Under the pieces are notes generated by a model. It was not told the origin of the DNA. It did not search any database and saw only the letters and a program-made list of their open reading frames with translations. Made by a program: the position numbers and the translations under genes. From the NCBI GenBank assembly GCA_964467705.1, contig CAYXUZ010000010.1:16804-80803 (forward strand): a DNA stretch of 64,000 nt, given 5' to 3'. Positions 16,112 to 24,285 of this stretch are shown here, piece by piece; the stretch's first letter is position 1; the number at the start of each line of letters is the position of its first letter. The stretch comes from CAADGU01 sp964467705. Its GTDB lineage: Bacteria > Chloroflexota > Anaerolineae > Promineifilales > Promineifilaceae.

Positions 16112-18142
16112 ATGACGATAAATCAACCAACATTTTTGCTGCATGGGGCGGATTACAATTACGAGCAATGGCTGGATTATCCGGCGGTTTTAGCCGAGGA
16201 TTTGCGGCTGATGCGGGCAGCGCACTGCAATGTGATGAGCGTGGGCATCTTTTCCTGGGCGATGTTGGAGCCGGCCGAAGGGGAATACCAGTTTGAATGG
16301 TTAGACCGGCTCATGGATGGGCTGGCCGACAATGGGCTGCGGGCCATTTTGGCGACACCCAGCGGGGCCAAACCGGCCTGGCTGGCCCACAAATACCCGG
16401 AGGTGCGACTGGTGGACGAGTACGGCCGTCGCCATCCCCACCGCCAGCGCCACAACCACTGCCCCACCTCCCCCATTTACCGGGAAAAAGTGCAGCAAAT
16501 CAACCGGCAATTGGCCGAACGTTACCGGAAACACCCGGCTCTGTTCATGTGGCACGTTTCCAATGAATACTGCAATTTTGGCTGTCGTTGTGCGTTGTGT
16601 TTGGAGGCGTTTCGAGATTGGTTGCGCAGTCGTTACGGTTCGTTGGACGCGCTCAACTATGCCTGGTGGACGACCTTTTGGAGCCATCGTTACAGCGATT
16701 GGACACAAATTGAGCCAGTAGACCCCTCCTGTCATGGGCTGATGCTGGATTGGCTGCGCTTTTGCAGTGATCAGGTGTTGGATTTTTACCGGCACGAGAT
16801 TGTGCCGCTGCGCGAATGGACGCCGGATGTGCCCATTACCACCAACTTTATGCAGCCCAATGTTGGGCTGGATTACTGGCAATTTGCCCCCCACGTGGAC
16901 GTGATTGCCTGGGACAGCTACCCACGCTGGCATGGCGAGCAGCCGGACAACGAAGTGGCCGTCAAGACGGCGTTCTTCCATGATTTGCACCGTTCGTTTA
17001 AGGCACGGCCGTTCCTGCTCATGGAATCTACTCCCAGCGTGACCAACTGGCAGGGGATCAGCCGCCCCAAACGGCCGGGCATGCACCTGCTCTCGTCGCT
17101 GCAAGCGGTGGCGCATGGGGCCAATGGAGTGCAATACTTCCAATGGCGGCAAAGCCGGGGTGGGGAGGAGAAATTTCACGGGGCGGTAGTGGGGCATAGG
17201 GGTGGTAGGGAGGCGCGCATTTTTCGGGAGGTCACGGCCGTAGGCGAACACCTGGCCCAACTCCACCACCTGACCACCACCTGCAACCAGGCCGAAGTGG
17301 CGATTGTTTATGATTTGCAAAACGAATGGGCGCTGAATCTGGCGCAACTGCCGCGCAATGTAGAGAAAAATTACCAGGAGCAGTGCATCGCCCATTATCG
17401 GCCGTTTTGGGAAATGGGGATTACGGCTGATGTAATTGACAGCACTCAAACCGATTTTTCGGCTTACAAACTGGTCGTTGCCCCCATGCTCTACATGTTG
17501 CGTGAGGGGGTGGCGGCGCGGCTGGCCGACTTTGTGCAAAACGGCGGCACGTTGGTTCTCACCTATCTCTCCGGGCTGGTGAATGAGAGCGACTTGTGTT
17601 TTGTGGGTGACTCTCCGTTACGGCCGTTGCTCGGCCTGTGGGTGGAAGAAACGGACGTGCTGGTTGCGCATAATCAGCAAACGATAGAGGCAATACCCGG
17701 CAATGTGCTGAATTTGCAGGGCATTTATCCCGTTACTCATTATGCCGATGTGCTGCATCTGGAGGGGGCGACGGCCGTTGCCCATTACGGCCACGATTAT
17801 TATGCCGGGCAGCCGGCGTTGACGGTGCATGAAGTGGGTCACGGCCGTGCCTATTATCTGGCGGCACGCACCGACCACACGTTTCTGGCCGATTTTTATG
17901 GCGCAGTCAGGCAACAGGTGAACCTGTTGCGCTCCTTAACCACCCCTTTACCGGAGGGGGTGACGGCACAGGTGCGGGGCGACGGCCGTGAGCAAACCAT
18001 CTTCCTTCTCAATTTCCAACCAACCGCACAGAGTGTAGATTTGGGGACGACGGGGTATGTGGATGTGATGACGGGTACGGCCGTGAGCGGCACAGTTGAA
18101 CTGCCCGCCTACGGCTTGCGCATTTTGCATCAGGATGAATAA
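16112..18142 (+). CDS. ganA: Beta-galactosidase, GH42
   Basis: Releases galactose from imported galacto-oligosaccharides in the cytoplasm; no signal peptide is seen. The 676-residue protein has the GH42 N-terminal barrel with LLHGADYNYEQW, the acid/base Glu152 in HVSNEYCNF, the nucleophile Glu305 in LLMESTPSVTNW and a Cys cluster CRCALC near 158-163 (Zn site of the family). The beta-galactosidase trimerisation domain (residues about 385-600) and a C-terminal beta domain follow. Operon position matches ganA of the Bacillus galactan system. Confidence 0.95.
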   Translation: MTINQPTFLLHGADYNYEQWLDYPAVLAEDLRLMRAAHCNVMSVGIFSWAMLEPAEGEYQFEWLDRLMDGLADNGLRAILATPSGAKPAWLAHKYPEVRLVDEYGRRHPHRQRHNHCPTSPIYREKVQQINRQLAERYRKHPALFMWHVSNEYCNFGCRCALCLEAFRDWLRSRYGSLDALNYAWWTTFWSHRYSDWTQIEPVDPSCHGLMLDWLRFCSDQVLDFYRHEIVPLREWTPDVPITTNFMQPNVGLDYWQFAPHVDVIAWDSYPRWHGEQPDNEVAVKTAFFHDLHRSFKARPFLLMESTPSVTNWQGISRPKRPGMHLLSSLQAVAHGANGVQYFQWRQSRGGEEKFHGAVVGHRGGREARIFREVTAVGEHLAQLHHLTTTCNQAEVAIVYDLQNEWALNLAQLPRNVEKNYQEQCIAHYRPFWEMGITADVIDSTQTDFSAYKLVVAPMLYMLREGVAARLADFVQNGGTLVLTYLSGLVNESDLCFVGDSPLRPLLGLWVEETDVLVAHNQQTIEAIPGNVLNLQGIYPVTHYADVLHLEGATAVAHYGHDYYAGQPALTVHEVGHGRAYYLAARTDHTFLADFYGAVRQQVNLLRSLTTPLPEGVTAQVRGDGREQTIFLLNFQPTAQSVDLGTTGYVDVMTGTAVSGTVELPAYGLRILHQDE

Positions 18143-18161
18143 TGCTACCGGTAAGAATGAA

Positions 18162-18250
18162 GCACGGATTTGACGGACGAAACGGATTTTCACGGATATT
18201 GTCGTTATCCCCTTCCGTGAAAATCCGTCTAATCCGTGTCATCCGTGCCT
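18162..18250. repeat. 'gcacggatttgacgga' long hairpin, copy A
   Basis: GCACGGATTTGACGGACGAAACGGATTTTCACGGA faces TCCGTGAAAATCCGTCTAATCCGTGTCATCCGTGC. A second copy lies at 26491-26573. Confidence 0.8.
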
Positions 18251-18320
18251 CCAATCTCATGCTCTTGCCGTACCCGGCAATCCCACCTAAACTTGCCGGA
18301 AATAAAGCAGATCGATCATC

Positions 18321-18375
18321 AAAGATTGCGCAGATTTCACCGATTAAGAAAATCTGCGTAATCTGCGAAATCTTT
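18321..18375. repeat. 'aaagattgcgcagatt' hairpin
   Basis: AAAGATTGCGCAGATTTCACCGATT faces AATCTGCGTAATCTGCGAAATCTTT, directly before the LacI-type gene. The apparent TTG start at 18374 is produced by this repeat and is not the real start. Confidence 0.8.
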
Positions 18376-18388
18376 GACAACAATTTTT

Positions 18389-19444
18389 ATGAACGATAAC
18401 GGCCCACGCACACCCCAATCCAAAGTAACCCAGGAAGATGTGGCGCAGCGGGCGGGTGTGTCGCGGGGGATTGTCTCCTATGTCATCAACAACGGCCCAC
18501 GTCCGGTGGCCCCGGAAACGCGCGAGCGGGTGCTGCAAGCGATTGCCGACCTGGGCTACCGCCCCAATAAACACGCCCAACAACTCATCCGCGAACAGGG
18601 CGATCCCGTGGCCGAAAAGCAGTTTGGTCTGGTATTGACGGATACTTCGATGCTGCGACGGCCGTATTACGGCAGCATCCTGGCGGGCATTCACCAGACC
18701 GCCCACGCCAATAATTACCACATCCGCTTCCTACGCTTTTTTGAGGAGCTACGCCACCCGGTCTTGTTCAATGAATTGGTACACGAGGAAGAAATTTCCG
18801 GCCTGATCTTGCTGTCGCTGGATCAGGTGATCAATACGGAGGCGGACGGCCGTCTCATTGAACAAATCCGCGCCCGCATCCAAAACGTCATCTGCCTGGA
18901 ATGGGAATGGCCGGGGCTACCCTCCATCACCTTTAACCGCACCGAAGCGGCCTACAATGCCACCCGCCACCTCATTACCCTGGGGCACCGCCGCATCGCC
19001 TACGTCGGGCAGGAAGACAACCGGGTGATGGGCTACCGGCAGGCGTGTCTGGAAGGCGATATGGCGCCGTCCCTCTACTTTGTAGCTCCTCGTGCGAACA
19101 TGGCCGCCGGGCACGAACTGGCCGCACAGGTTTTGGCACAGTCACCGGGGGTCACGGCCGTGATGGGCGGCTGTGACGAAGTGACCATTGGCCTGCTGCG
19201 CGCCTTTTATCAGCAACATGTGCGTGTGCCGGAGGATGTGGCTCTGGCCAGCATTGACAATATCCCCATGGCCGCCTTTACCAACCCCGCTTTAACTACC
19301 GTCAACGTGCCCCAAACTGACCTGGGACAGTTGGCCGTGCAAACCCTCATCAACCGCGCCCAACAGCCGGACAGCCCCGTCGCCTCCCTCATGCTTCCCA
19401 CCCAACTCATCGTCCGCGAATCCTGCGGATCAGCGCTCAGTTAG
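18389..19444 (+). CDS. ganR: LacI-family transcriptional regulator, probable galactan operon repressor
   Basis: The N-terminal helix-turn-helix reads VTQEDVAQRAGVSRGIVSYV followed by the hinge region LGYRPNKHAQQL; a periplasmic-binding-protein-like effector domain follows (residues about 70-351). I choose ATG 18389 (MNDNGPRTPQ). It is the last gene of the galactan set on the same strand, and the perfect palindrome at 10122 is its most likely target. Effector is presumably galactose or galactobiose (inference). Confidence 0.88.
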   Translation: MNDNGPRTPQSKVTQEDVAQRAGVSRGIVSYVINNGPRPVAPETRERVLQAIADLGYRPNKHAQQLIREQGDPVAEKQFGLVLTDTSMLRRPYYGSILAGIHQTAHANNYHIRFLRFFEELRHPVLFNELVHEEEISGLILLSLDQVINTEADGRLIEQIRARIQNVICLEWEWPGLPSITFNRTEAAYNATRHLITLGHRRIAYVGQEDNRVMGYRQACLEGDMAPSLYFVAPRANMAAGHELAAQVLAQSPGVTAVMGGCDEVTIGLLRAFYQQHVRVPEDVALASIDNIPMAAFTNPALTTVNVPQTDLGQLAVQTLINRAQQPDSPVASLMLPTQLIVRESCGSALS

Positions 19445-19513
19445 CCAAATTTCCCTTCACACCGGGAGCTTATTACACTGTTAAATGAGATTTCTCAACT
19501 TTGACAATTCACC

Positions 19514-19625
19514 TGTCATTCCGAGCGGAGTCTGCGGAGCGAGGAATTCCTCCCTCGTATAAATGCGAGGGATTCTTCCTCGAAGACTAGCCTGCCCTGA
19601 GCTTGCCGAACGGGCCGGAATGACA
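19514..19625. repeat. CHSERSE-type inverted repeat, copy 5, with nested insertion
   Basis: Outer arms TGTCATTCCGAGCGGAGTC and CCGGAATGACA. The right arm is interrupted by GCCTGCCCTGAGCTTGCCGAACG, a second short repeat also found in reverse orientation in copy 6. Confidence 0.85.
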
Positions 19626-19651
19626 CAAGAAAGTTCGGATCATTTTCTGTA

Positions 19652-19987
19652 CTATGAACTGCGATAAAAACGGACTTGCGCTTTTTCCAGGGTCGCCAGC
19701 CCGGCCTGAATTTCGCCATCAATGGAGGTGAGAAAGTTCTCCAGCTTTTCGCGGGTGTCTACAATTTCAATGATGATGGGCATATCTTCGGAGAGCCGTT
19801 CGATTTTGAAGGTGTGGATGACGCGGCTGTTGGCTCCGAAACCCATGATGCCGCGTAACACCGTCGCCCCGGCCAACCCCTGCTCCCGCGCCTGGAGCAC
19901 AATCCATTCATATAAAGATTTGCCCGCGTGTTTGTCACTTTCACCAATAAAAATGCGCAGCAGGTAGCCTTCTTCAGAAAGTGTCAT
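19652..19987 (-). CDS. DUF190 family protein
   Basis: A 111-residue PII-like DUF190 protein (YLLRIFIGESDKHAGKSLYEW, GATVLRGIMGFG). DUF190 genes commonly sit next to crcB fluoride channels; here the start lies 4 bases after the stop of the RlmN-CrcB frame. Its exact role is not known; a link to fluoride export or its regulation is inferred from context. Confidence 0.85.
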   Translation of the reverse strand: MTLSEEGYLLRIFIGESDKHAGKSLYEWIVLQAREQGLAGATVLRGIMGFGANSRVIHTFKIERLSEDMPIIIEIVDTREKLENFLTSIDGEIQAGLATLEKAQVRFYRSS

Positions 19988-19991
19988 GTCG

Positions 19992-21440
19992 TCATCTCCA
20001 AATCAGGTAAGCCAGGGTACGGCCGAACCACACGGCCGTCAGCCCCAACATGATATGCAAGCCAATGTTCACCAGCGCGAAGAGGTTTTGGCCCTCACGC
20101 AGAAAGTTCATGCTCTCGTTGCTGAATGTCGAGAACGTGGTGAATCCCCCCAAAATGCCCACAAAAACAAACAGGCGCGTTTCGGCCGTGAACACCCCGC
20201 GTGTATCGGCCAGTTGCGAGAGAAAGCCGATAATCAGACAACCGAGGAGGTTAACTGCCAGTGTGCCATAGGGAAAGCCCACACTTTTTGAAAGTTGTTG
20301 CACATAACCGCTTACCCAATAGCGCAGCACGGTACCAATAAAACCACCCATACCAATCAAAACTATTTTACCCACCGATCCCCTCTTCCACCGATTGCCG
20401 ATCACCACCCGATCTCGCAACTGGCCACAACCGGCCTGAATATCAATACCCCGGCGGACGCGCACGGTGCTGCTGACGCCGTAGCGGGCTAATTCGGCCT
20501 GGAACGCGGCGACCCGTTCGCGGGAAGAGGGCTGCCCGCCGTAGCCGGCGGTGGGATTGAGGGGAATGAGGTTGACATGGCATAACAGGCCATGCAGCAG
20601 TTTGCCGAGCGCCTGCGCCTGCTCCACCGTGTCATTTTCATGGGCGATGAGCGCCCATTCAAAGGTGAGGCGACGGCCGGTTTTCTGCACGTAGTAGCGG
20701 CAGGAGTCCAACACGTCGGCGATAGGCCAGCGGCGGTTGACGGGGATGAGTTTGTCGCGCTCTTCGTCGGTGGCGGCGTGCAGAGAGACGGCCAGGGGGG
20801 TCTGACGCTGCTCGTCGGCGTAGCGGCGGATGGCGGGTACGAGGCCAACGGTGCTGATGGTGATTTTGCGGGCACCCAGGTTGAAGCCGGTAGGGTCGGT
20901 GAGGCGGTCTACGGCCGTCAGTGTATTCGTATAGTTGTGCAATGGCTCGCCCATACCCATCATCACAATGTTGGTGACGTGTTCGCCCGTTTGGGCCAGT
21001 TCACGGGCAAAGTGCAGCACCTGGGCCACAATTTCGCCCACGCTGAGGTGGCGGAAGAAGCCCATTTGCCCGGTGGCGCAAAAGACGCAGCCCATGGCGC
21101 AGCCCGCCTGGGTGCTGATGCACAATGTTCGCCGCCGGTCATAGCGCATCAGCACCGTCTCAATAAATTGGCCGTCCGGCAGATGGAACAGCACTTTTTC
21201 AGTCAGACCGTCACGAGAATGTTGTTCGCTGGCGATGGGGAAGGGGGAGAGGGTGACGGCCGTACTCAACTTCTCCCGCAACCCCTTGGGCACATTCGCC
21301 ATCCCCTCCACATCCGGCACATATTTCTGGTACAGCCACTCCCAGATTTGTTTAGCCCGATAAGCAGGTTCGCCCATTTCCTGAAGAATCAGTTTCAACT
21401 GTTCAAAATCTAAATCGTATAAGTTTGGCTTTACAGTCAT
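19992..21440 (-). CDS. rlmN-crcB: RlmN 23S rRNA/tRNA methyltransferase fused in frame to CrcB fluoride channel
   Basis: Residues 1-342 are a full radical-SAM RlmN (methylates C2 of A2503 in 23S rRNA): CxxxCxxC at Cys114-118-121 and the resolving Cys338 in GIDIQAGCGQL. With no stop codon the frame runs into a complete CrcB/Fluc channel from about residue 356: GGFIGTVLRY, AVNLLGCLIIGF, and GGFTTFSTFSNE, the Phe-box signature. The junction codon 356 is GTG (20375-20373) with AGAGGGG just upstream, so CrcB may also start internally as a separate product. Four hydrophobic segments fit one Fluc subunit. The start overlaps the upstream gene by ATGA. Confidence 0.88.
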   Translation of the reverse strand: MTVKPNLYDLDFEQLKLILQEMGEPAYRAKQIWEWLYQKYVPDVEGMANVPKGLREKLSTAVTLSPFPIASEQHSRDGLTEKVLFHLPDGQFIETVLMRYDRRRTLCISTQAGCAMGCVFCATGQMGFFRHLSVGEIVAQVLHFARELAQTGEHVTNIVMMGMGEPLHNYTNTLTAVDRLTDPTGFNLGARKITISTVGLVPAIRRYADEQRQTPLAVSLHAATDEERDKLIPVNRRWPIADVLDSCRYYVQKTGRRLTFEWALIAHENDTVEQAQALGKLLHGLLCHVNLIPLNPTAGYGGQPSSRERVAAFQAELARYGVSSTVRVRRGIDIQAGCGQLRDRVVIGNRWKRGSVGKIVLIGMGGFIGTVLRYWVSGYVQQLSKSVGFPYGTLAVNLLGCLIIGFLSQLADTRGVFTAETRLFVFVGILGGFTTFSTFSNESMNFLREGQNLFALVNIGLHIMLGLTAVWFGRTLAYLIWR

Positions 21441-21922
21441 GATCGTATCTGTGTGTTTCGTTGCAATCTAAACATCGCTTTCCAACTTGAGGTGTGTTGA
21501 ATCTGACGTGAGCGGATCTGAGAATTAAGAAGGGCGATAGCTTGTTCTTTTGGCTGCTTTTTCACCAGCATCAATCCAGGAATTGATAATTGTTTGTCAG
21601 GCCCATGAAATACAATGGCATTGCCCCCTTGATCGAATTCTACAGAGGCAACCTCTTCCCACAAGATTTCAAATTCCTGGTTCCAAGGCCGATAACGAAT
21701 GATGTTTTCATCAAGTTCGACAATGCCAAGTTGTGTGATGGTATAAACTGAATAGATTGTGATCCCCCCGAAAAACAAGAAGCCTCCCCATAGTGTTTGC
21801 CACCAGCATAATACTGCCATTGCAGCAAAGAAAAAAACGCCAAATCCAAGAAGACCGCGAAAAATCGGATTTATCTTAAGAACAATGGGAAATTCTATAT
21901 CTGCGAGTTTTGCATCGTTCAT
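21437..21922 (-). CDS. Small membrane protein with PH-like C-terminal domain, function unknown
   Basis: 161 residues. Two adjacent hydrophobic segments (about residues 24-41 and 45-64) are followed by a soluble beta-rich part (IVELDENIIRYRPWNQEFEILWEEVASVEF) that looks like bacterial PH/YcxB-type domains. Overlaps both neighbours by 4 bases (ATGA), so it belongs to a translationally coupled operon with the phosphatase and rlmN-crcB. Confidence 0.7.
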   Translation of the reverse strand: MNDAKLADIEFPIVLKINPIFRGLLGFGVFFFAAMAVLCWWQTLWGGFLFFGGITIYSVYTITQLGIVELDENIIRYRPWNQEFEILWEEVASVEFDQGGNAIVFHGPDKQLSIPGLMLVKKQPKEQAIALLNSQIRSRQIQHTSSWKAMFRLQRNTQIRS

Positions 21923-22722
21923 CTTAATAACGAATTTAGCTCCTGAATATCTGCAAATACATAGTCTGGTTGGGGTGCGCCTGGGCGGGCCAGTTCTTCA
22001 CGGGTGCTGATGCCGGAGAGGACGAGGATGGTGTGCAGCCCGGCGGCTTGGCCGCCGGCGATGTCCGTGCTGAGGCGGTCGCCGACCATAGCCGTATCGG
22101 CCAGGGTGCTGCCGAGCCGTTTTAAGGCTTCCTGAAACATGATAATGCCCGGCTTGCCGATGACGGTGGGCTGGACGCCGGTTGCGGCCGTCAATAAGGC
22201 CAGAAACGACCCCGCACCGGGCAGCGGGCCATATTCACTGGGCAGGCTTACGTCGGGGTTGGAACCGATGAAGTGCGCCCCGGCATTGATGCAGATGGCG
22301 GCAGCGGCAAAATCAGCATAGGTGGCTTCGCGCCACAGGCCAACGGCCGTGACCGCCGCCCGTTGACCCCCCTCCATCACATCCGCCACCGACAAAACAC
22401 GAAAACCACGCTCCCTGATCGCCTGGTGCAGCCCGTCGCCGCCGAGAACGTACACGGCCGTGTCCGGCGCATATTCCCCTTGTAAATAATCGGCCGTGGC
22501 AATGGCCGAGGTCAATATCTGCTCCGGTGTGACCGGGACGCCAAAATCGGCCAGTTTAGCCACATACTGGGCCGGGGTTTTGGAAGCATTGTTGGTTGCC
22601 AATACAAAATTGATCCCCCGCTGGCGCAGGGTATGGAAAAAGTGAGCGAGTCCGGGCACGGCCGTGTCGCCATGCCACAACACGCCGTCCATATCCAGAA
22701 TGAGGTTTTTGATGTGGTTCAT
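21919..22722 (-). CDS. HAD-superfamily IIA phosphatase, NagD/4-nitrophenylphosphatase-like
   Basis: 267 residues. HAD motif I is LDMDGVLW (nucleophile and acid/base Asp), motif II is LATNNASKT, the family cap region contains GGDGLHQAI, motif III is IGKPG, and motif IV is MVGDRLSTDIAGG. Likely dephosphorylates a small sugar or nucleotide phosphate; substrate not predictable. First gene of the coupled operon that continues to DUF190. Confidence 0.88.
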   Translation of the reverse strand: MNHIKNLILDMDGVLWHGDTAVPGLAHFFHTLRQRGINFVLATNNASKTPAQYVAKLADFGVPVTPEQILTSAIATADYLQGEYAPDTAVYVLGGDGLHQAIRERGFRVLSVADVMEGGQRAAVTAVGLWREATYADFAAAAICINAGAHFIGSNPDVSLPSEYGPLPGAGSFLALLTAATGVQPTVIGKPGIIMFQEALKRLGSTLADTAMVGDRLSTDIAGGQAAGLHTILVLSGISTREELARPGAPQPDYVFADIQELNSLLR

Positions 22723-22815
22723 ATACGGCCGTGATCTTACCTCAGGAAGCTGTAAAAGGATAATGTGGCTGTGTTTTGAGATTGCGCGATTCGGAGATTG
22801 AGTATACCCTCAACA

Positions 22816-22927
22816 TGTCATTCCGAGCGCAGTCTGCGGAGCGAGGAATCCCTCTCCTATACAATTGTGAGAGATTCCTTCCTTCGGCAGGCTCAGGACA
22901 GGCTGTCGAATACTCCTTGGAATGACA
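22816..22927. repeat. CHSERSE-type inverted repeat, copy 6, with nested insertion
   Basis: Outer arms TGTCATTCCGAGCGCAGTC and CTTGGAATGACA; the right arm contains TTCGGCAGGCTCAGGACAGGC, related in reverse orientation to the insertion in copy 5. Confidence 0.85.
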
Positions 22928-22972
22928 CGCAAAGTTAGGATTTTTTTTACAATGTGTTGAGTCCCTCACTCT

Positions 22973-23533
22973 CTACTCTCCATACCGCTCCTCAAATTCT
23001 TCTTTAGTCAGGCCATAGATCAGGTCGTCATAGTAACGGCCGTCAGTCAAAGCCGCCCGCCGTACTCTCCCCTCCAGCATAAAGCCCATGCTCTCATGCA
23101 GTCGTTGGGACGCTTCATTGTAGCCATACACCTTCACCGTCACCTTCTGGTAGCGCAGTTCGCGGAAATAGTAACGCAGCACCATGATAATCGCTTCTCG
23201 CGCATAACCTTGCCGTTGAAACGGCCGTCGAATCGCAATCCCATACGTAAAATCCCCCACCCGCCGGTCACATTTGTGCGGGTCAATAGACCCAACCATC
23301 TCGCCCGCCACTGTTTCAATCACAAAAAAGAAATTGTCTGATTCATCTGAGAACCGGGCGGTGGTCTTTTCAATCCAATCCGCCACCACCTTACGTGACG
23401 TGGGCAACCGGATGCGATCCACCATCAGCCCCATCTCTGCATCCCGATTCCACTCGAAAAAAACAGGCGCGTCCTCCGGTTCCACCGCCCGCAAACGAAG
23501 GCGCTCACTTTCCCAATAAGTTGAATTTCCCAT
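22973..23533 (-). CDS. GNAT-family N-acetyltransferase, RimJ/RimL type
   Basis: 186 residues. ERLRLRAVEPEDAP at the N-terminus is typical of RimJ/RimL acetyltransferases; the acetyl-CoA binding motif is RPFQRQGYAREAI, and NEASQRLHESMGFMLEGR is the C-terminal strand. I choose the ATG at 23533 because GAGGAG lies 9 bases upstream. Substrate (protein N-terminus or small amine) is not predictable. Confidence 0.85.
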   Translation of the reverse strand: MGNSTYWESERLRLRAVEPEDAPVFFEWNRDAEMGLMVDRIRLPTSRKVVADWIEKTTARFSDESDNFFFVIETVAGEMVGSIDPHKCDRRVGDFTYGIAIRRPFQRQGYAREAIIMVLRYYFRELRYQKVTVKVYGYNEASQRLHESMGFMLEGRVRRAALTDGRYYDDLIYGLTKEEFEERYGE

Positions 23534-23640
23534 AGAATAACTCCTCGACGCACAGGTATAGTTGCCCAATTTTAGCCAATATCGTCACATTTTTCGTTCG
23601 CATTCGTCTGTATAAACGTGAAAAGGTAGTGGCGCTATCT

Positions 23641-24273
23641 ATGAATGAAACAAATGCTGTAGAAGAACGCCTGGTTATGCAGGCAATTGCCGGCGATACG
23701 GCCGCCTTTGGCAGGCTGTATGAACATTACCTGAATGAAATCTATCACTTCGTTTTTTATCGCGTGCGCAGCCATCAGGAGGCGGAGGATTTGAGCGAAG
23801 GGGTCTTTTTGAAAGCCTGGCTGGCTTTAGGAGAAAACCCGCCCCAACAAATCCCCTTCCGCCTGTGGCTCTATCGCATTGCCCGCAACACAGTGGTTGA
23901 CCATTACCGTGCCCGCAAAGAGCATGTGGCATTGGAAGAAGCCAGCACCGTGTTAACGCCAATGGAAGGGCCAGAAGCGTTGGTTGTACGCCGCGAGCGG
24001 CTTCAGGAATTGCAGGATAGATTTCAACAGCTCAAGGAAGAGTATCAGGACGTATTGACGTATCGTTTTATTGTGGGGCTAAGTCATGCGGAAACGGCCG
24101 TTGTCATGCAACGTAGCGAAGAAGCCGTTCGCGCCCTTCAATACCGCGCCATCACCGCCTTACGCAATTTATTGACTGTCGCCCAGGTCACCGCCACTGG
24201 CAAAACAACCGCTAGAAACAATGGATTAACACCCAATCTCGTGTTTGTTTCCAGTACATGGGATAGTGACTGA
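23641..24273 (+). CDS. ECF-type RNA polymerase sigma factor
   Basis: Region 2 is visible as YEHYLNEIYHFVFYRVRSHQEAEDLSEGVF followed by FRLWLYRIARN, region 4 as YRFIVGLSHAETAVVMQRSEEAVR (helix-turn-helix). 210 residues from ATG 23641; a GTG at 23629 is also possible. It is followed 12 bases later by a membrane protein that may act as its regulator. Confidence 0.88.
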   Translation: MNETNAVEERLVMQAIAGDTAAFGRLYEHYLNEIYHFVFYRVRSHQEAEDLSEGVFLKAWLALGENPPQQIPFRLWLYRIARNTVVDHYRARKEHVALEEASTVLTPMEGPEALVVRRERLQELQDRFQQLKEEYQDVLTYRFIVGLSHAETAVVMQRSEEAVRALQYRAITALRNLLTVAQVTATGKTTARNNGLTPNLVFVSSTWDSD

Positions 24274-24285
24274 CGGATAAGGAAT

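Noticed and set aside
16301..17539. 412-residue open frame on the minus strand across the GH42 gene
   Set aside because: Shadow of ganA: no family features, His/Arg/Pro-rich composition, no ribosome binding site. GC-rich codons and the octamer keep reverse frames open. The same holds for other long antisense frames (1373-2167, 27008-28372, 31694-32326).
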